A stretch of DNA of 64,000 bases from Rugalucina vietnamica (GCA_964017185.1 OZ024875.1:49307986-49371985), one strand, 5' to 3'. Counted from the first letter of the stretch, positions 44,014-55,439 are shown. Translations and numbers: made by a program. The notes: a model not told the origin generated them from the sequence alone.

Positions 44014-44858
44014 GACAATACGGTCAGTCATGAGTAGTTCTAAACTAATTGTAAATAGATTAATGATAAACTTTGGTATACCATACTGTTGTGCCTCAAT
44101 TTTGCAATCTGGTGAGAAAGCGCTACATGTAGCAACATCTCAACAAGGCATAGTGTCTGCTGGTGTAATATTACTATATCACACAGAATTACGGTGCTGT
44201 TGGCTCCTTTTATATTGCGGCGCCCCATTGTTAGTTTGAATGATCTCGCAAAATACTTAAGAGTTATTGTGTATATACGTTGATATGTTAATATGCCCTA
44301 GTGTTGATGAATTTTGAATACGCATATCATTGGTGTTAATGTATTGTTACCCATTTTATATATACTTGACATTATTACCCATTTTATATATACTTGACAT
44401 TATTTTGTGCAGTTAAACGGTTTCACTTTTTGGCTTGTAGGATACCAATTTACTAAAACTAAAGGAAGCATTTTTAATCACGTACTACATGACTAATGTT
44501 AGTATATTAAGTTTTCTCCCTTACACAGTGTTTGTGATGCTCTTTTTTCAAAACAGAAAGAATCATGTTTAAATTCAAATAGCTTTATTATAAACATACC
44601 TCCTCCAAGATATGTATGTTTCTACCTTTTTCTGTCTTTTTCCTGACTATGTTTTTGTGTCTTGTATCATGTTTAAGAAATGTCTTGTTTGTTTTTGGAA
44701 CAGTATTTTTGATCAGATCGTGGGGTCCGGGAACAGCTAATTTGAGCCGAACTTATGACCTACCAGGCAAGTGAGTTTGTATGCATCACACCGTTTGAGA
44801 GATTTCTATTTTTTCAAGAAAAAATTTCATAAGGAAAAACACACAGCACTTTGACGAT
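44014..44858. other. Region upstream of LINE ORF2
   Basis: AT-rich, with no recognised ORF. It includes a perfect 28-bp tandem duplication (ACCCATTTTATATATACTTG, about 44347-44403). It may be the ORF1-ORF2 spacer or a 5' UTR of the LINE. Confidence 0.4.
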
Positions 44859-47800
44859 GTGATGCGTAGTAACTCCCTTGCTCTAAAATTTCCGCTATTA
44901 TGCCAGTTATTTTTTCTTCTTCCCATTTGTTCTAACGTAATGTTCACAATGTCACTAAGTTTGCATATAAAAACAGATTCCCAATTCAAACAGTATAATG
45001 AAGGTTTAATAGTAAGGAAAATGGCGATCGGTGATGCTAAACTTAAAATAGTAACTCATAACATCAAATTTATACATGACTGCTTGATAGTAGGTGCGAT
45101 TGTAACTTTCTTAACCTGGTTATATATTCTACTTATTTTATCAGGTGACGTGCATCCAAACCCAGGTCAGGGGTCGATTTCCTCACAGTCTAGTTCTTCA
45201 GGTACATCAAACGAATCCTTCTCTTTTCTCAATACACTAAACCTCTCTAAACATTTATCTTTTGTGCAGTATAACGTGAATAGTATTGTAAATAAACTGG
45301 ATATCCTCTCAACTGAATTAATGGACTTTGATATCTTAGCCTTTTCTGAAACATGGCTTCATCCGAACATACAGACAACAGACTTGCTCATACAGGATTT
45401 TAAACCACCTGAACGCAAAGACAGGGTAACGGATCCACATGGTGGCGTAATGATTTATGTTAAGGACACTTTGTTTTACAAACGACGACACGACTTGGAA
45501 CCAATTAATGTAGAATGTATATGGATTGAAATCCATCTGAATCACACACGAGTTCTTTTCGGTCTTTTCTATCGCCCGCCTGAAGCTAATGCGGCATATT
45601 TTTCTAGCATTGAAGACTCTATATCTCTTGCAATGGATACACAAATTGATAACATCATTGTCACAGGTGACTTCAATCTTGATACGCTCAGTTACAACAC
45701 TTGTAGAAAAGTTTCTGGACTCTGTGACCTGTTCTCTCTCTATCAAACAATAACGGAACCAACTCATTATACTGAAAACTCTTCTTCTCTCATTGATATT
45801 ATTCTTACGAGCGATAAAAACAACCTCATTTACAGCGGTGTAGCAGACCCATTTCTCCAACAGGAAATAAGATACCACTGTCCCATCTATGGCATCTTTA
45901 AATATACTAAGTCTACAAGAAAGTCATTTACTCGTCGCGTATGGAGTTATGATAGGGGAAATTATGATTTATTAAGAACCAAAGTTGCTAATACTGACTG
46001 GGATTCACTTTCAGATCCTGACGTCAACACTCATGCTAGTAATATAACCAATCATTTGAACGCCTTAACGACTGAATGCATACCAAACAAAACTATAAGA
46101 ATAAGACCGTCTGATCCACCTTGGATAACCACAACAATTCGCAAACTTATAAGGAAACGTAAACGAGCATACCAGAAAGCAAAACAAGCCGGAACGCAGA
46201 GGTTATGGAATAATTTTAAGAAACTTAGGAACAAGGTTATAGCGTCTATCCGTCTATCAAAACAGCAATATTATGATAATCTTTCAAATAAATTAAAATC
46301 AAAACCATTAACATCTAAGGATTGGTGGTCTACTCTAAAATCCTTCATAAGCCCTCTTTCTAAGTCATCTGTTCCAACGTTGGAGAAGGATGGTCTCGTT
46401 TATAGTGACGACACAGATAAAGCTAACCTGCTCAATGATTTTTTCCGTGACCAGACTCTGCTCGATGATAGTAATGCTGAAGTACCTAATATTAACTGCA
46501 ATGTAAATTCCATACTTTCCAATCTCGTTATTACTCCAGAAGAAGTAGAATCAGTTTTAAAGAGTCTTCCACTTGGGAAGGCTGTAGGAACGGATGATAT
46601 CAATAATCGCACTCTTAGGGAACTAGCTCATGAACTGTCTTACCCAGTATGCTCTCTCATTAATCACTCTTTACGACTTGGGATATTTCCTGATATTTGG
46701 AAAGATGCGTTAGTCTGCCCCATCCCCAAAGGTGGGAATACAGCTTCTGTCTCTAACTATCGTCCTATTTCCCTTCTCAGTTGCCTAGAAAAGGTTCCAG
46801 AAAGAGTAGTTTTCAAACATCTTTACAATCATTTTCGAGATAATGACATCCTTTCACCTCTCCAATCTGGCTTTGTACCTGGAGATTCCACTACAAATCA
46901 ACTTACGTTTCTCTATAATACCTTTTGCAAAGCCTTGGACTCTGAAAAGGAAGTACGTGTTGTCTTTTGTGATGTCAGTAAGGCATTCGACCGTGTCTGG
47001 CATAAGGGACTTCTTTGTAAATTGAAAGCAGCAGGAATATCTGGAAGCCTTCTATCTTGGTTCAGCAGCTATCTCTCTGGTAGGAGACAAAGAGTTGTTC
47101 TTCCAGGCACCCATTCTGACTGGAACTACATTCAAGCGGGAGTACCTCAGGGATCTATTCTTGGTCCCCTCTTATTTCTGTTATACATAAACGATATCGT
47201 TAATGACATTGGTTCAAATATAAGACTCTTTGCTGACGATACTAGCCTTTTCCTCGTTGTTGAAAACCCTGACACTGCCGCTGAAACTCTTAATTCTGAT
47301 CTTGAAAAAATATCGCAATGGGCGAAAACTTGGCTTGTGAAGTTCAATCCAGCAAAAACAGAATCTCTCCTCATCAGTAGAAAAATCATCCAACCAGCGC
47401 ACCCGCCTCTCTTTATGCTAAACGAGCAAATCCAAGAAGTAGAAAATCATAAACATCTAGGCATTCACTTTGATAATGATGGAAATTGGCATACACATAT
47501 AAATTATATCAAAGAAAAAGCATGGAACAGAATAAAAATAATGCGCAAGCTTAAATTTCAACTGGATAGGAAATCTTTAGAAACCATTTACACCTCCTTT
47601 ATTAGACCTATTTTAGAGTACGCTAACGAAATTTGGGATAATTGTACGGAATATGAACAGGAAGACCTCGAAAAGATCCAAAGGGAAGCAGCTAGAATTG
47701 CAACAGGAACTACAAAATTAATATCTCTTGAAAATTTAAATAGCGAAATTGGTTGGGAAACATTAGATGTCAGAAGGAAAAAACAGAAACTTGTCCTCTT

Positions 47801-48380
47801 TTACAAAATGGTAAATAACCTTACGCCTAACTATTTAACGTCCCTTGTACCTCCAACTGTCTCTGAATCTTCTAGTTATAATCTCAGAAACTCAAATGAT
47901 ATAAGGACAGTTAATGCAAGAACAGCTCAGTATTTCTCCTCTTTTTTACCTTCAACTATAAGAGCGTGGAACACTCTTCCAGAACAGATCAGAAACTCGT
48001 CTACTATCTCTTCTTTTAAATATCAGCTGAACCAGCCTAATAATTGTATACCAAAATATATTTATGTTGGAGATCGTCATGCACAAATATTGCATACACG
48101 CTTAAGAACTAAATGTAGCTCTCTAAACTACGATATATTTCTTAGGAAATTAACAGACTCTCCTCTTTGCCGATGTGGCAATATTGAAAACGCAGAACAC
48201 TATCTTTTACATTGTCACTTGTATCACCAGCAAAGAAATGTAATGATAAATTCTATTTCTCAACTATGTCGTGTATCAGTTGATGTGTTGCTATTTGGTG
48301 ATTGTTTTCTATCTTATGACACAAACACTAAAATATTCCTTTCAGTGCAGAAATTCATCAAAGACTCAAAACGATTCTAA
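44859..48380 (+). CDS. LINE ORF2: AP endonuclease and reverse transcriptase, 1173 aa
   Basis: Intact frame. The N-terminus has hydrophobic stretches (about 9-26 and 74-94) and a 2A-like GDVHPNPGQ at 96-104. The exonuclease-endonuclease-phosphatase domain follows (~130-360): FVQYNVNSIVNKLD, AFSETWLHP, VLFGLFYRPP, IIVTGDFNLD, SSLIDIILTS, RYHCPIYG. The RT domain (~570-830) has YRPISLLSCLEKVPERVVFK, FCDVSKAFDRVWHKGLL, AGVPQGSILGPLLFLLYIND and catalytic RLFADDTSLF. A thumb (HKHLGIHFDNDGNWHTHI, RPILEYANEIWD) and a C-terminal CRCGNIENAEHYLLHCHLY cysteine/histidine motif follow. The first of two ATGs was used; MAIGDAK (residue 55) is an alternative. It belongs to the APE-type jockey/CR1 group; the exact clade is not assigned. 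The canonical endonuclease SDH reads RYH here. Confidence 0.95.
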   Translation: MMRSNSLALKFPLLCQLFFLLPICSNVMFTMSLSLHIKTDSQFKQYNEGLIVRKMAIGDAKLKIVTHNIKFIHDCLIVGAIVTFLTWLYILLILSGDVHPNPGQGSISSQSSSSGTSNESFSFLNTLNLSKHLSFVQYNVNSIVNKLDILSTELMDFDILAFSETWLHPNIQTTDLLIQDFKPPERKDRVTDPHGGVMIYVKDTLFYKRRHDLEPINVECIWIEIHLNHTRVLFGLFYRPPEANAAYFSSIEDSISLAMDTQIDNIIVTGDFNLDTLSYNTCRKVSGLCDLFSLYQTITEPTHYTENSSSLIDIILTSDKNNLIYSGVADPFLQQEIRYHCPIYGIFKYTKSTRKSFTRRVWSYDRGNYDLLRTKVANTDWDSLSDPDVNTHASNITNHLNALTTECIPNKTIRIRPSDPPWITTTIRKLIRKRKRAYQKAKQAGTQRLWNNFKKLRNKVIASIRLSKQQYYDNLSNKLKSKPLTSKDWWSTLKSFISPLSKSSVPTLEKDGLVYSDDTDKANLLNDFFRDQTLLDDSNAEVPNINCNVNSILSNLVITPEEVESVLKSLPLGKAVGTDDINNRTLRELAHELSYPVCSLINHSLRLGIFPDIWKDALVCPIPKGGNTASVSNYRPISLLSCLEKVPERVVFKHLYNHFRDNDILSPLQSGFVPGDSTTNQLTFLYNTFCKALDSEKEVRVVFCDVSKAFDRVWHKGLLCKLKAAGISGSLLSWFSSYLSGRRQRVVLPGTHSDWNYIQAGVPQGSILGPLLFLLYINDIVNDIGSNIRLFADDTSLFLVVENPDTAAETLNSDLEKISQWAKTWLVKFNPAKTESLLISRKIIQPAHPPLFMLNEQIQEVENHKHLGIHFDNDGNWHTHINYIKEKAWNRIKIMRKLKFQLDRKSLETIYTSFIRPILEYANEIWDNCTEYEQEDLEKIQREAARIATGTTKLISLENLNSEIGWETLDVRRKKQKLVLFYKMVNNLTPNYLTSLVPPTVSESSSYNLRNSNDIRTVNARTAQYFSSFLPSTIRAWNTLPEQIRNSSTISSFKYQLNQPNNCIPKYIYVGDRHAQILHTRLRTKCSSLNYDIFLRKLTDSPLCRCGNIENAEHYLLHCHLYHQQRNVMINSISQLCRVSVDVLLFGDCFLSYDTNTKIFLSVQKFIKDSKRF
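45144..45170 (+). other. 2A-like motif GDVHPNPGQ in LINE ORF2
   Basis: Residues 96-104, directly after a hydrophobic stretch. It fits the ribosome-skipping consensus GD(V/I)ExNPG-P known from some invertebrate LINEs, except His at the Glu position and Gln instead of the last Pro. The final change is expected to abolish or strongly lower skipping. Confidence 0.7.
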
Positions 48381-49085
48381 CTAAATGCTGAATACAGTAT
48401 TCATTCCATTTTCTTGGAATTTGCCTCGTCTCTGAAAATCTCTCATCTTGTCTTTATTTTGGATAGCACCGGACAACATGTCCTTACTGTCTACATTGTG
48501 CGCCATCTCGCTTGAAGAAAAGAAACTCATTATTGACCTTACTACAAACAACTCGAAATCTTTACATTACAACTACTTGGTAAGTTCAATCATGAGATTC
48601 TTACACATACATAATTGCGTTACATACAATTACAAATTTGCTTAGGATGTTGAACGGGAAGAATGAATAAATTTTTGCACCTTTAATCTCCCTGCTCCCA
48701 CGATCTGTTCCAAAACCAGCCCCATGCTTCTTCTTTTTTTTTCCCATTTTATTTCACCATACTATTCTTACTTATATGTGTTTTTTCTCTCTTCTTCTTT
48801 TTACTATTAATTTAGTTTACTCCTTTTTTCAATTTTCAATATAGTTAAATCCACGTTTTGGTAAAACACTAAACACTTATAGTGAATGTGATTTCGATCT
48901 CTAATTTTGAACACTACTCTAAATAATCACAGTAATGACCTGCCAATATTGTATATTCCATATCAGAAACCACAATAGGAAAGGAACTCTATAAGCTTAA
49001 AGCTTTCGTTCTAATCCTACAATTTGCTATTGTATGTATATATGTTTGCATGTCAATTTGAAATTGAGAATAAATATGTTTAAAC
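48381..49085 (+). other. Probable 3' UTR and tail of the LINE
   Basis: AT-rich sequence after the ORF2 stop, ending near GAGAATAAATATGTTTAAAC (about 49066-49085). No long poly-A; an AATAAA-type hexamer is present. Confidence 0.45.
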
Positions 49086-50030
49086 CAACACAGAAGAGAG
49101 TATCGTCCAGTTAATAATTAATTGCGGCAAGTTCTCTAATCTGTTCTCGAGCATTCATACCATGTCGGAGGTCGAGAAACTATACAGAAATTTGTGCTAT
49201 AAACTTATCACTTCTTCGAAGTATTGAATATGACGGCCCGTGAGATAACATCTTATCTGATGTATCGATAAGTTTTCCCCCAGTAATACCCCAAAGACAC
49301 TCAACGACTACCGACGAAAACCTACCCTGAGTACACGGGTGAGGAGGCTCATTCGAAGCAGAAGAAGCTTACATCACAACTCCTTGAAGCGTAGCCCATA
49401 CCATACTCCTCGCATACCGAGGTGTTACGATTTTAAAAGCGCATTTTACACATTGCGCGACACGTCGCTGATACACCGTGCAAACATAACACTACGCCGA
49501 AAATACATGAGACCCAGCAGGTACGCCATCGGAACGAAAATCGTAGGTCTAACAAGCCAAACGAACGTAGGGATTAACATGCCACGTAATCGTGGCTTAT
49601 TTTTATGTACATGTGGCGTAAACATCGCTGTTACTGCTTATACTCGTCTCTATCCAGTATTCACTGCATAATAGACATTTACGGACTAAGACGGTGACGG
49701 TGACAGAGCTCGGACTTCGCTTAAAATACCAGGTCGTCTCAAAAATATTTTTGTAAAATCAATTTATATAGGCAAAACAATTAATTTATTTGTTTGTAGG
49801 TGTGCGCATGTATAGGCAACAATTTGAAATGATTTTTTGTTTTATTCTGAGTCGTTAGACGAACTATTAAACAACACCCAACATTTGCATGAGCTTTGGT
49901 ACTTTTTTGTAATAAACTTATAATATGCCACTTGGTTTTCTCTTATGATTCCTGACAAGATTAAATCCCGGCACTTAAGCCCCGCTATGCCCCTGCTATC
50001 CCCGACCCTAAGGGGGCCGAGGATACAAAC
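49086..50030. other. No gene recognised; part of a dispersed inverted pair
   Basis: A 110-codon open frame (49339-49671) has no recognisable domain. From 49675 the words ACATTTACGGACTAAGACGG and GTGACGGTGACAGAGCTCG recur inverted at 59990-60050, so this part belongs to a dispersed element. Confidence 0.4.
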
Positions 50031-51190
50031 GACTGGTGCATTAAGCTAGTTTCTCACTGGCATGCGAATTCCTCGCGACTGTTTCGCGAATTTAGTCGCG
50101 GCACTTTCGCATGACATGCCACGGTGCGAGTGTTGCACAAGTGTCGTGAGAATTTTCACGTGTCGCGAACTGGTCGCGAAGGTTTTAAACATGTTTAAAA
50201 ATTTTATGCGAATTTTTTAGCCAAAAAAATTCACAAGACCGTCGCGCGACTGTCGTGCGACGGTCGCACGACGTTCGTGCGAGTGTCGCGAACCCGTCGC
50301 CGCGAAATTTTAGCGAATTTACAATGCTAAATTTTCGCGACACTCGTACGAATGCCGTGCGAGTGTCGCACGACGGTCGCGCGACAGTCTCGAGACAACA
50401 TGCGAAAAACTCGCGACCATTTGGCGAGAAAATTAAACTTAGCGACATTGGTACGAGATATATCGCGAGATATATTTTAAAAATTAGACCGAAGTTCGCG
50501 AATTTGTCGCATAAATGTCTATTCAATGAGACTGCAACAAACGACTGGTGCATTAAGCTAGTTTCTCACTGGCATGCGAATTCCTCGCGACTGTTTCGCG
50601 AATTTATTCGCGGCACTTTCGCACGACATGCCACGGTGCAAGTGTTGCACGAGTGTCGTGAGAATTTTCACGTGTCGCGAACTAGTCGCGAACTGGTCGC
50701 AAAGGTTTTAAACATGTTTAGAAATTTTATGCGAATTTTTAGCCAAAAAAATCGCAAGACCGTCGCGCGACCGTCGTGCGACGGTCGCATGACGTTCGAG
50801 CGAGTGTCGCGAACCTGTCGCCGCGAAATTTTAGCGAATTTACAATGCGAAATTTTCGCGACACTCGTACGAATGTCGTGCGAGTGTCGCACGACGGTCG
50901 CGCGACAGTCTTGAGACAGCATGCGAAAAACTCGCGACTATTTGGCGAGAAAATTAAACTTAGCGACATTGGTATGAATGTCGTGCCACACTCGCACGAA
51001 TGTCGCGCGACTGTCGTACGAATTAAAGATGAAAATAAGATACATTCGCGGGAAAGTCGTGAGACACTCTCACGAATGTCGCGCGACTGTCGTGCGACAG
51101 TCGCGCGACTATCGCGAGATATATTTTCAAAATTAGACCGAAGTTCGCGAATTTGTCGCATAAATGTCTATTCAATGAGACTGCAACATG
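50031..51190. repeat. CpG-rich GTCGCGCGAC repeat in a direct duplication
   Basis: GACTGGTGCATTAAGCTAG starts at 50031 and again at 50543 (512-bp spacing). The shared end AATTTGTCGCATAAATGTCT is at 50501 and 51150, so the second unit is about 137 bp longer through an extra run of CGTGCGAC/GTCGCGCGAC words. Both strands are open in several frames only because the words lack stop codons; these frames are not genes. It is probably a non-autonomous DNA element with internal palindromic words. Confidence 0.85.
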
Positions 51191-52974
51191 AAAATTGTGT
51201 TTATATCGTTAATCTTTGTCGCGAAATATTCGCGAACTAGTCTCCGGTTGTCGCATTCCAGTTGCTGCAGCGATAAGATTGCTTACAAAACTGTTGCTGA
51301 CTTGACCGTTTTTACCGCCGAAAAATTTCTGCAAACTCAATCGAGCTGAATGAATCTTCATGTTCGTGTGCAGACAATATGGATCGTCAAACCAAAAATA
51401 CCATCAGACTTTTCTACCAGCTTTGGTCCGACAACCCCCTCACATCACACAGAATACTGTGCATATCCTTGTTATGTTTTAAACGCTTGCGTCGAACATT
51501 TGTGTCGAACATGCGATAGCAGAACTTACAGAATATCGGGCTGTTGTGACGGTATGAAGACACCGTCGTAGGGCGTTGCCCCGCGTTGTGACGTTGTGCC
51601 AATATTACTACTGACAATCACGTGGTATTGTTTATATACAAACGGATAAATGATCGGGTTACACACACTACAATGAGAACGCAGTTGAGGTTAGATTTTC
51701 GAGTTTTCTCCTACAGCGTTTCTTCTACTGACGGATAGATAGGTGCAGGCAATACAGAAATTGAACATTCTAATGCACTCGAGAATGTTACGCGACGTCT
51801 TATTGGATAACGTCAAAAATTTGCGACAGTATATTCTGCGATGTACCGTCGGAAACCTAACGTCATGAGCAACGTCGCTTCTGATTGGTTAACGTCGTGG
51901 TTATACGTCGCTCGTCACGCTCACATTTCGTGAAAAACAAAGCATTTTTCGATGTTTATAGTTAAAGTCTCATTATACTTTCAATCATTTTTTTCAATTT
52001 TGATAATTTTTGATATGTTCTAGTGCTTCGTTTGCCGAACATGGATCTGTCGAAAACTTCCCAAATGCATTACAGATAAACCAATTAAAGACTAATTAAA
52101 ATTTGACAAAAATGAGTGACAGTGATAAATATATATTTTTGCCCGCCCTTCACACTCGAATTTTATGCGCAAAAGGTCTGGAATACCGGAGGTAAATAGA
52201 AACACGTGCTAAACTCTATTTACGACCAAAAACAACTCGGAGTTATTAAAATAAACACATTTGAAAGTATGATCGTGTGCATAGACAAATCCTGTTCTTC
52301 ACTACTTGTCCCATGCATTGAAAGGCAAGGGTGTGTACCACAAAGTGATATTTTTGTTGTACATATTTAATCGATTCTTGTCGATTTTGATTACGGAGAG
52401 GCGAAATACGGGGAAATTAGGAAAGATAACAATAGGCGCGGTGAAAGACCGTTGAAGTACTCAATTTCACATTCTTTAAATGCATTACGTGAACGACGGT
52501 GCATTCATCTTTACACCAACATCTTGGCCACGTCACATTTCCTCCTGTAATAATGCTGTATTTTGCGGCCAGCATTCATACGGTGTGGCGTTGCAATAAA
52601 ATCAAAGAAAACTTTATACGTCTACCGCAACAATTCTTAATGCCCCGGCCACGGTTAAAAACGAGAATAATGTTGTCAGTGATCGAGTATGAGCTATGTC
52701 GACCCGGGAACATCCAGAACTAACCGTGTAAACCAGCTAACCGTCTAGGTTAAGCGCAGTTCCGATTCGCACATGAACACGTCATATACATGTATAAGAA
52801 TGCGACGCAGCAGGTACCGTGCATCGGATTTGTACGTAACGATAAATACATGCACATCACGAAAAGACTGTGTATGAATGGTGTAGATATCGCTGCTGCT
52901 CTTGCAGATCATCAAACTATGGGCCTTCGCATGAAAAAAAAAAATAAAAAATAAAATAAAAAACAACAATCGTT
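51191..52974. other. No gene recognised
   Basis: Contains CpG-bearing ACGTC/GACGT words at about 51560-51920 and a stretch GTCTCATTATACTTTCAATC (51968-51987) that recurs inverted at 59361-59380. An A-rich tract lies at 52930-52970. No splice-consistent coding region was found. Confidence 0.35.
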
Positions 52975-53170
52975 GTTTTCGACAAACTGACCTGTACAAT
53001 CACAGGAGAAGACGAGAAGCTTGAAATTTGGATTTAAGAAGAGGGATAGGGGATAGTACTACCCGTGTAGCGAAAACAAAGGCGCTGATCAGCTGTGCAG
53101 TTACTGCACAGCTGATCTGCGCTTTTGTTTTTGGCATATGCAGATTGTTGGTTATGTTATGTGGCGGCTC
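52975..53170 (+). mobile_element. Family A MITE, copy 13, 5'-truncated
   Basis: From GACAAACTGACCTGTACA through the GCGCTGATCAGCTGTGCAG hairpin to GTGGCGGCTC. Confidence 0.8.
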
Positions 53171-53659
53171 ATATAAACCCACTCGATTAGCCTTAAAGTA
53201 AGACCTCTTTTGAAACATATGTTTTGAAATTCAATCAATGTTAAGCGACCAGAATGCCAACTGATCCCGGCCTCAGTACATAGATAGCATTGGGGTCGAT
53301 CATTCTGTAAATATGGCGGCCACACATATTGGGACTATGACACATACGCCACAGGAACGTCAGAGGCACGTCACACATACGCAGCTGGAACATTTCACGT
53401 CATTGGTCTCAGTGTATCAAGTCAAAATCTCTTTATTCCCTCGTGCAAGGAAAATCTAGGAAGAACAGTATAAGTAGCTCGACAATGACCCCAGACGGAT
53501 CAAAGACAGGATAAGTATCAAAATTGACATGCTGTCACTGTTACGTGACAGTAGTATATTTACTGGGATTGTATGGACTCACAAGATTTTATGAACATAT
53601 CCTATCATATTATTCATGTATCATGTATGAAAGATAGACCTATACATGGATATCTGGGA

Positions 53660-53830
53660 AAAAAGCCTCCGTGGTGTGGTTTTACCTGGCAAAACAGGGG
53701 TATGTGTTCAACCCAGAGATCATTTAGTCCTTCGGATGAGACATTAAATCGAGCTCTCGTCCTAGTACTACCATTGGCTGTTGACTGGGGCGTAAATCAC
53801 CAAATCATACAACCAACTGAATGTACATGT
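53660..53830 (+). mobile_element. Decayed tRNA-derived SINE
   Basis: GCCTCCGTGGTGTGGTTTTACC (A-box region), GTGTTCAACCCAGAG (B-box remnant) and CCTTCGGATGAGACATTAAA, the body shared with SINEs at 55130 and 63383. Confidence 0.5.
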
Positions 53831-54219
53831 TGTACGATTTCTTCGTGTCGCTAAAACTGTCTAAATCATTCCATGATTTGGTCTTCCTTTCAAAATGACT
53901 TTTCCACCCATCGTATCCCAGGGTTTCAGCATATCGCTATAAGCGTTTCCTGTTGGTGTGCGGGTTGTATTGCTTCAAATCCTCTACATTTTTACTTTAA
54001 TATTATCTCAAAGATGTTTACTTTTAAGGTGTATACTTTTTCATCGAGCGTGTTGAAAACAGAATTGTCACAGGTGCGTAAAAATAAAAACAACAACTGA
54101 TGTCCTTACGTTCTACGACAATGAATGAATATCCAGCTTACACTTATGACTACCCAAATTTACTGTTAAATATACATGTAGGAGTTTTAATTTCTGAAGT
54201 TTGTTAGTTTGCTATGTCT

Positions 54220-54375
54220 GGACGGCCCCAACGCTCCCGGGGTTTTCAACAGTACTCTGGTTTTAATGTGTCTTGCTCAAGAACACAACAAGGTGCCACC
54301 AGTGTGGATCGAACCCGGGACCGCTTCATCAGGAGTCCGATGCTCTAGCACTACGCCACCGCGGTCCCCTGTTTT
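54220..54375 (-). mobile_element. tRNA-like SINE on the minus strand
   Basis: On the minus strand, CGCGGTGGCGTAGTGCTAGA (A-box region), GCATCGGACTCCTGATGAAG and a perfect B-box CGGGTTCGATCC. The tRNA-like 70 bp are well preserved, but they continue into a SINE body (GTGGCACCTTGTTGTG) with no 3' acceptor stem. Confidence 0.6.
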
Positions 54376-55128
54376 CTGAAGTGAAACAAATAAACTTTGA
54401 TAAAGTCTATTGAATGGAAACGTTAGAAATAACCAAGAAATTACAGTAGAAATGTCGACTGACTTCAATCAACAGAGAAAATATCAATATCATTCCATTG
54501 GTGAAAACACCATTTTTATAAAATATAATTTTGTTAAAGGAATAGGCCCACAAACTTTTGTGCGTGCGTTTTATGAAAGCCTTCATGTACATGTAGCTGA
54601 ACAGTTTGCAACAAATTTTATGAAAATCAACCAAGGTATAAGAAAATTATAGGGGTTTGAAAATTTTGATGGCCCAAATCCAGAACGAGACTGTGAGGGT
54701 ATGACGTCACTCCCTCACAATCATGGAATTGTAAATATCTGCCATTTCCACGCATATTAAAGTATGAAAGTTGTTGAAATACTTTTCATTCACTTAATAG
54801 AATCATACTGACCTGTTTTCAAATGTAAAAATTAAGTCTACTACTGTAAATAAGCATTTTTCCTTTTTGGTCACGTGACTAGCTAAACAAAATGGCGGCC
54901 ACCATAGGCGGCCATTGTTGAATATTAAGACTTTCTTCAAAACCACTTAACCGATTTTAATAAATGTGGTGTCAAAATGTTTGTTTCGCTGATCTCTTTC
55001 TTTTGAAATGAAGTATAATGTTTGTAAACCTATTCCTTTAATATCTTCATTGACTTCACTGCTAAGTTAAATCGTGTAAAAGATAGATCCGTTGGAGCTC
55101 GGTCACTGACGAGGCTCAAGTAGCCGAA
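54376..55128. other. No gene recognised
   Basis: AT-rich. It has a short palindromic stretch GTGAGGGTATGACGTCACTC...CCTCAC near 54692-54717. Otherwise no repeat or coding signal identified. Confidence 0.35.
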
Positions 55129-55129
55129 A

Positions 55130-55295
55130 ACATGGCATGGTGCAGTGGTTATGTCACTCGCCTAGTAAACCAGGGGGTCGCAGGTTTGATCCCGGGCTTC
55201 TCCAGCCCGTCGGATGGGACTATAAACCGAGGTCCCGTCTCCATATGACCTTAGCTGTTGGTGGGACGTTAATCCCCAATCAACCAACTTTCTCA
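55130..55295 (+). mobile_element. tRNA-derived SINE
   Basis: TGGTGCAGTGGTTATGTCAC (A-box region), GCAGGTTTGATCCCGGGC (B-box), body CCGTCGGATGGGACTATAAA, CCGAGGTCCCGTCTCCATAT and GGTGGGACGTTAATCCCCAA. This is the best preserved member of the group with 10267 and 21598. Confidence 0.75.
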
Positions 55296-55439
55296 TTAAT
55301 ATGTTCACTGCTCTTAAAGGATCTGTGTTTATATTTTATTGCTGCGTTCTAACACTTTCGTCACGGTGCAGGCAGGTGGGTCCCGGTTTTATTTTCGAAT
55401 CGGTAGAACCCGATGTTAAACTGGTTGGTTCTTAAGGGT

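Noticed and set aside
45336-45878. Minus-strand 180-aa frame
   Set aside because: Antisense shadow of the LINE ORF2 endonuclease domain.
49339-49671. 110-aa open frame
   Set aside because: No recognisable domain, near a dispersed repeat, and no splice or promoter context; kept only as unassigned sequence.
50185-51240. Several long overlapping frames on both strands (up to 219 aa), Arg/Ser/Val-rich
   Set aside because: They arise because GTCGCGCGAC-type words contain no stop codons in most frames; no splice signals or domains.
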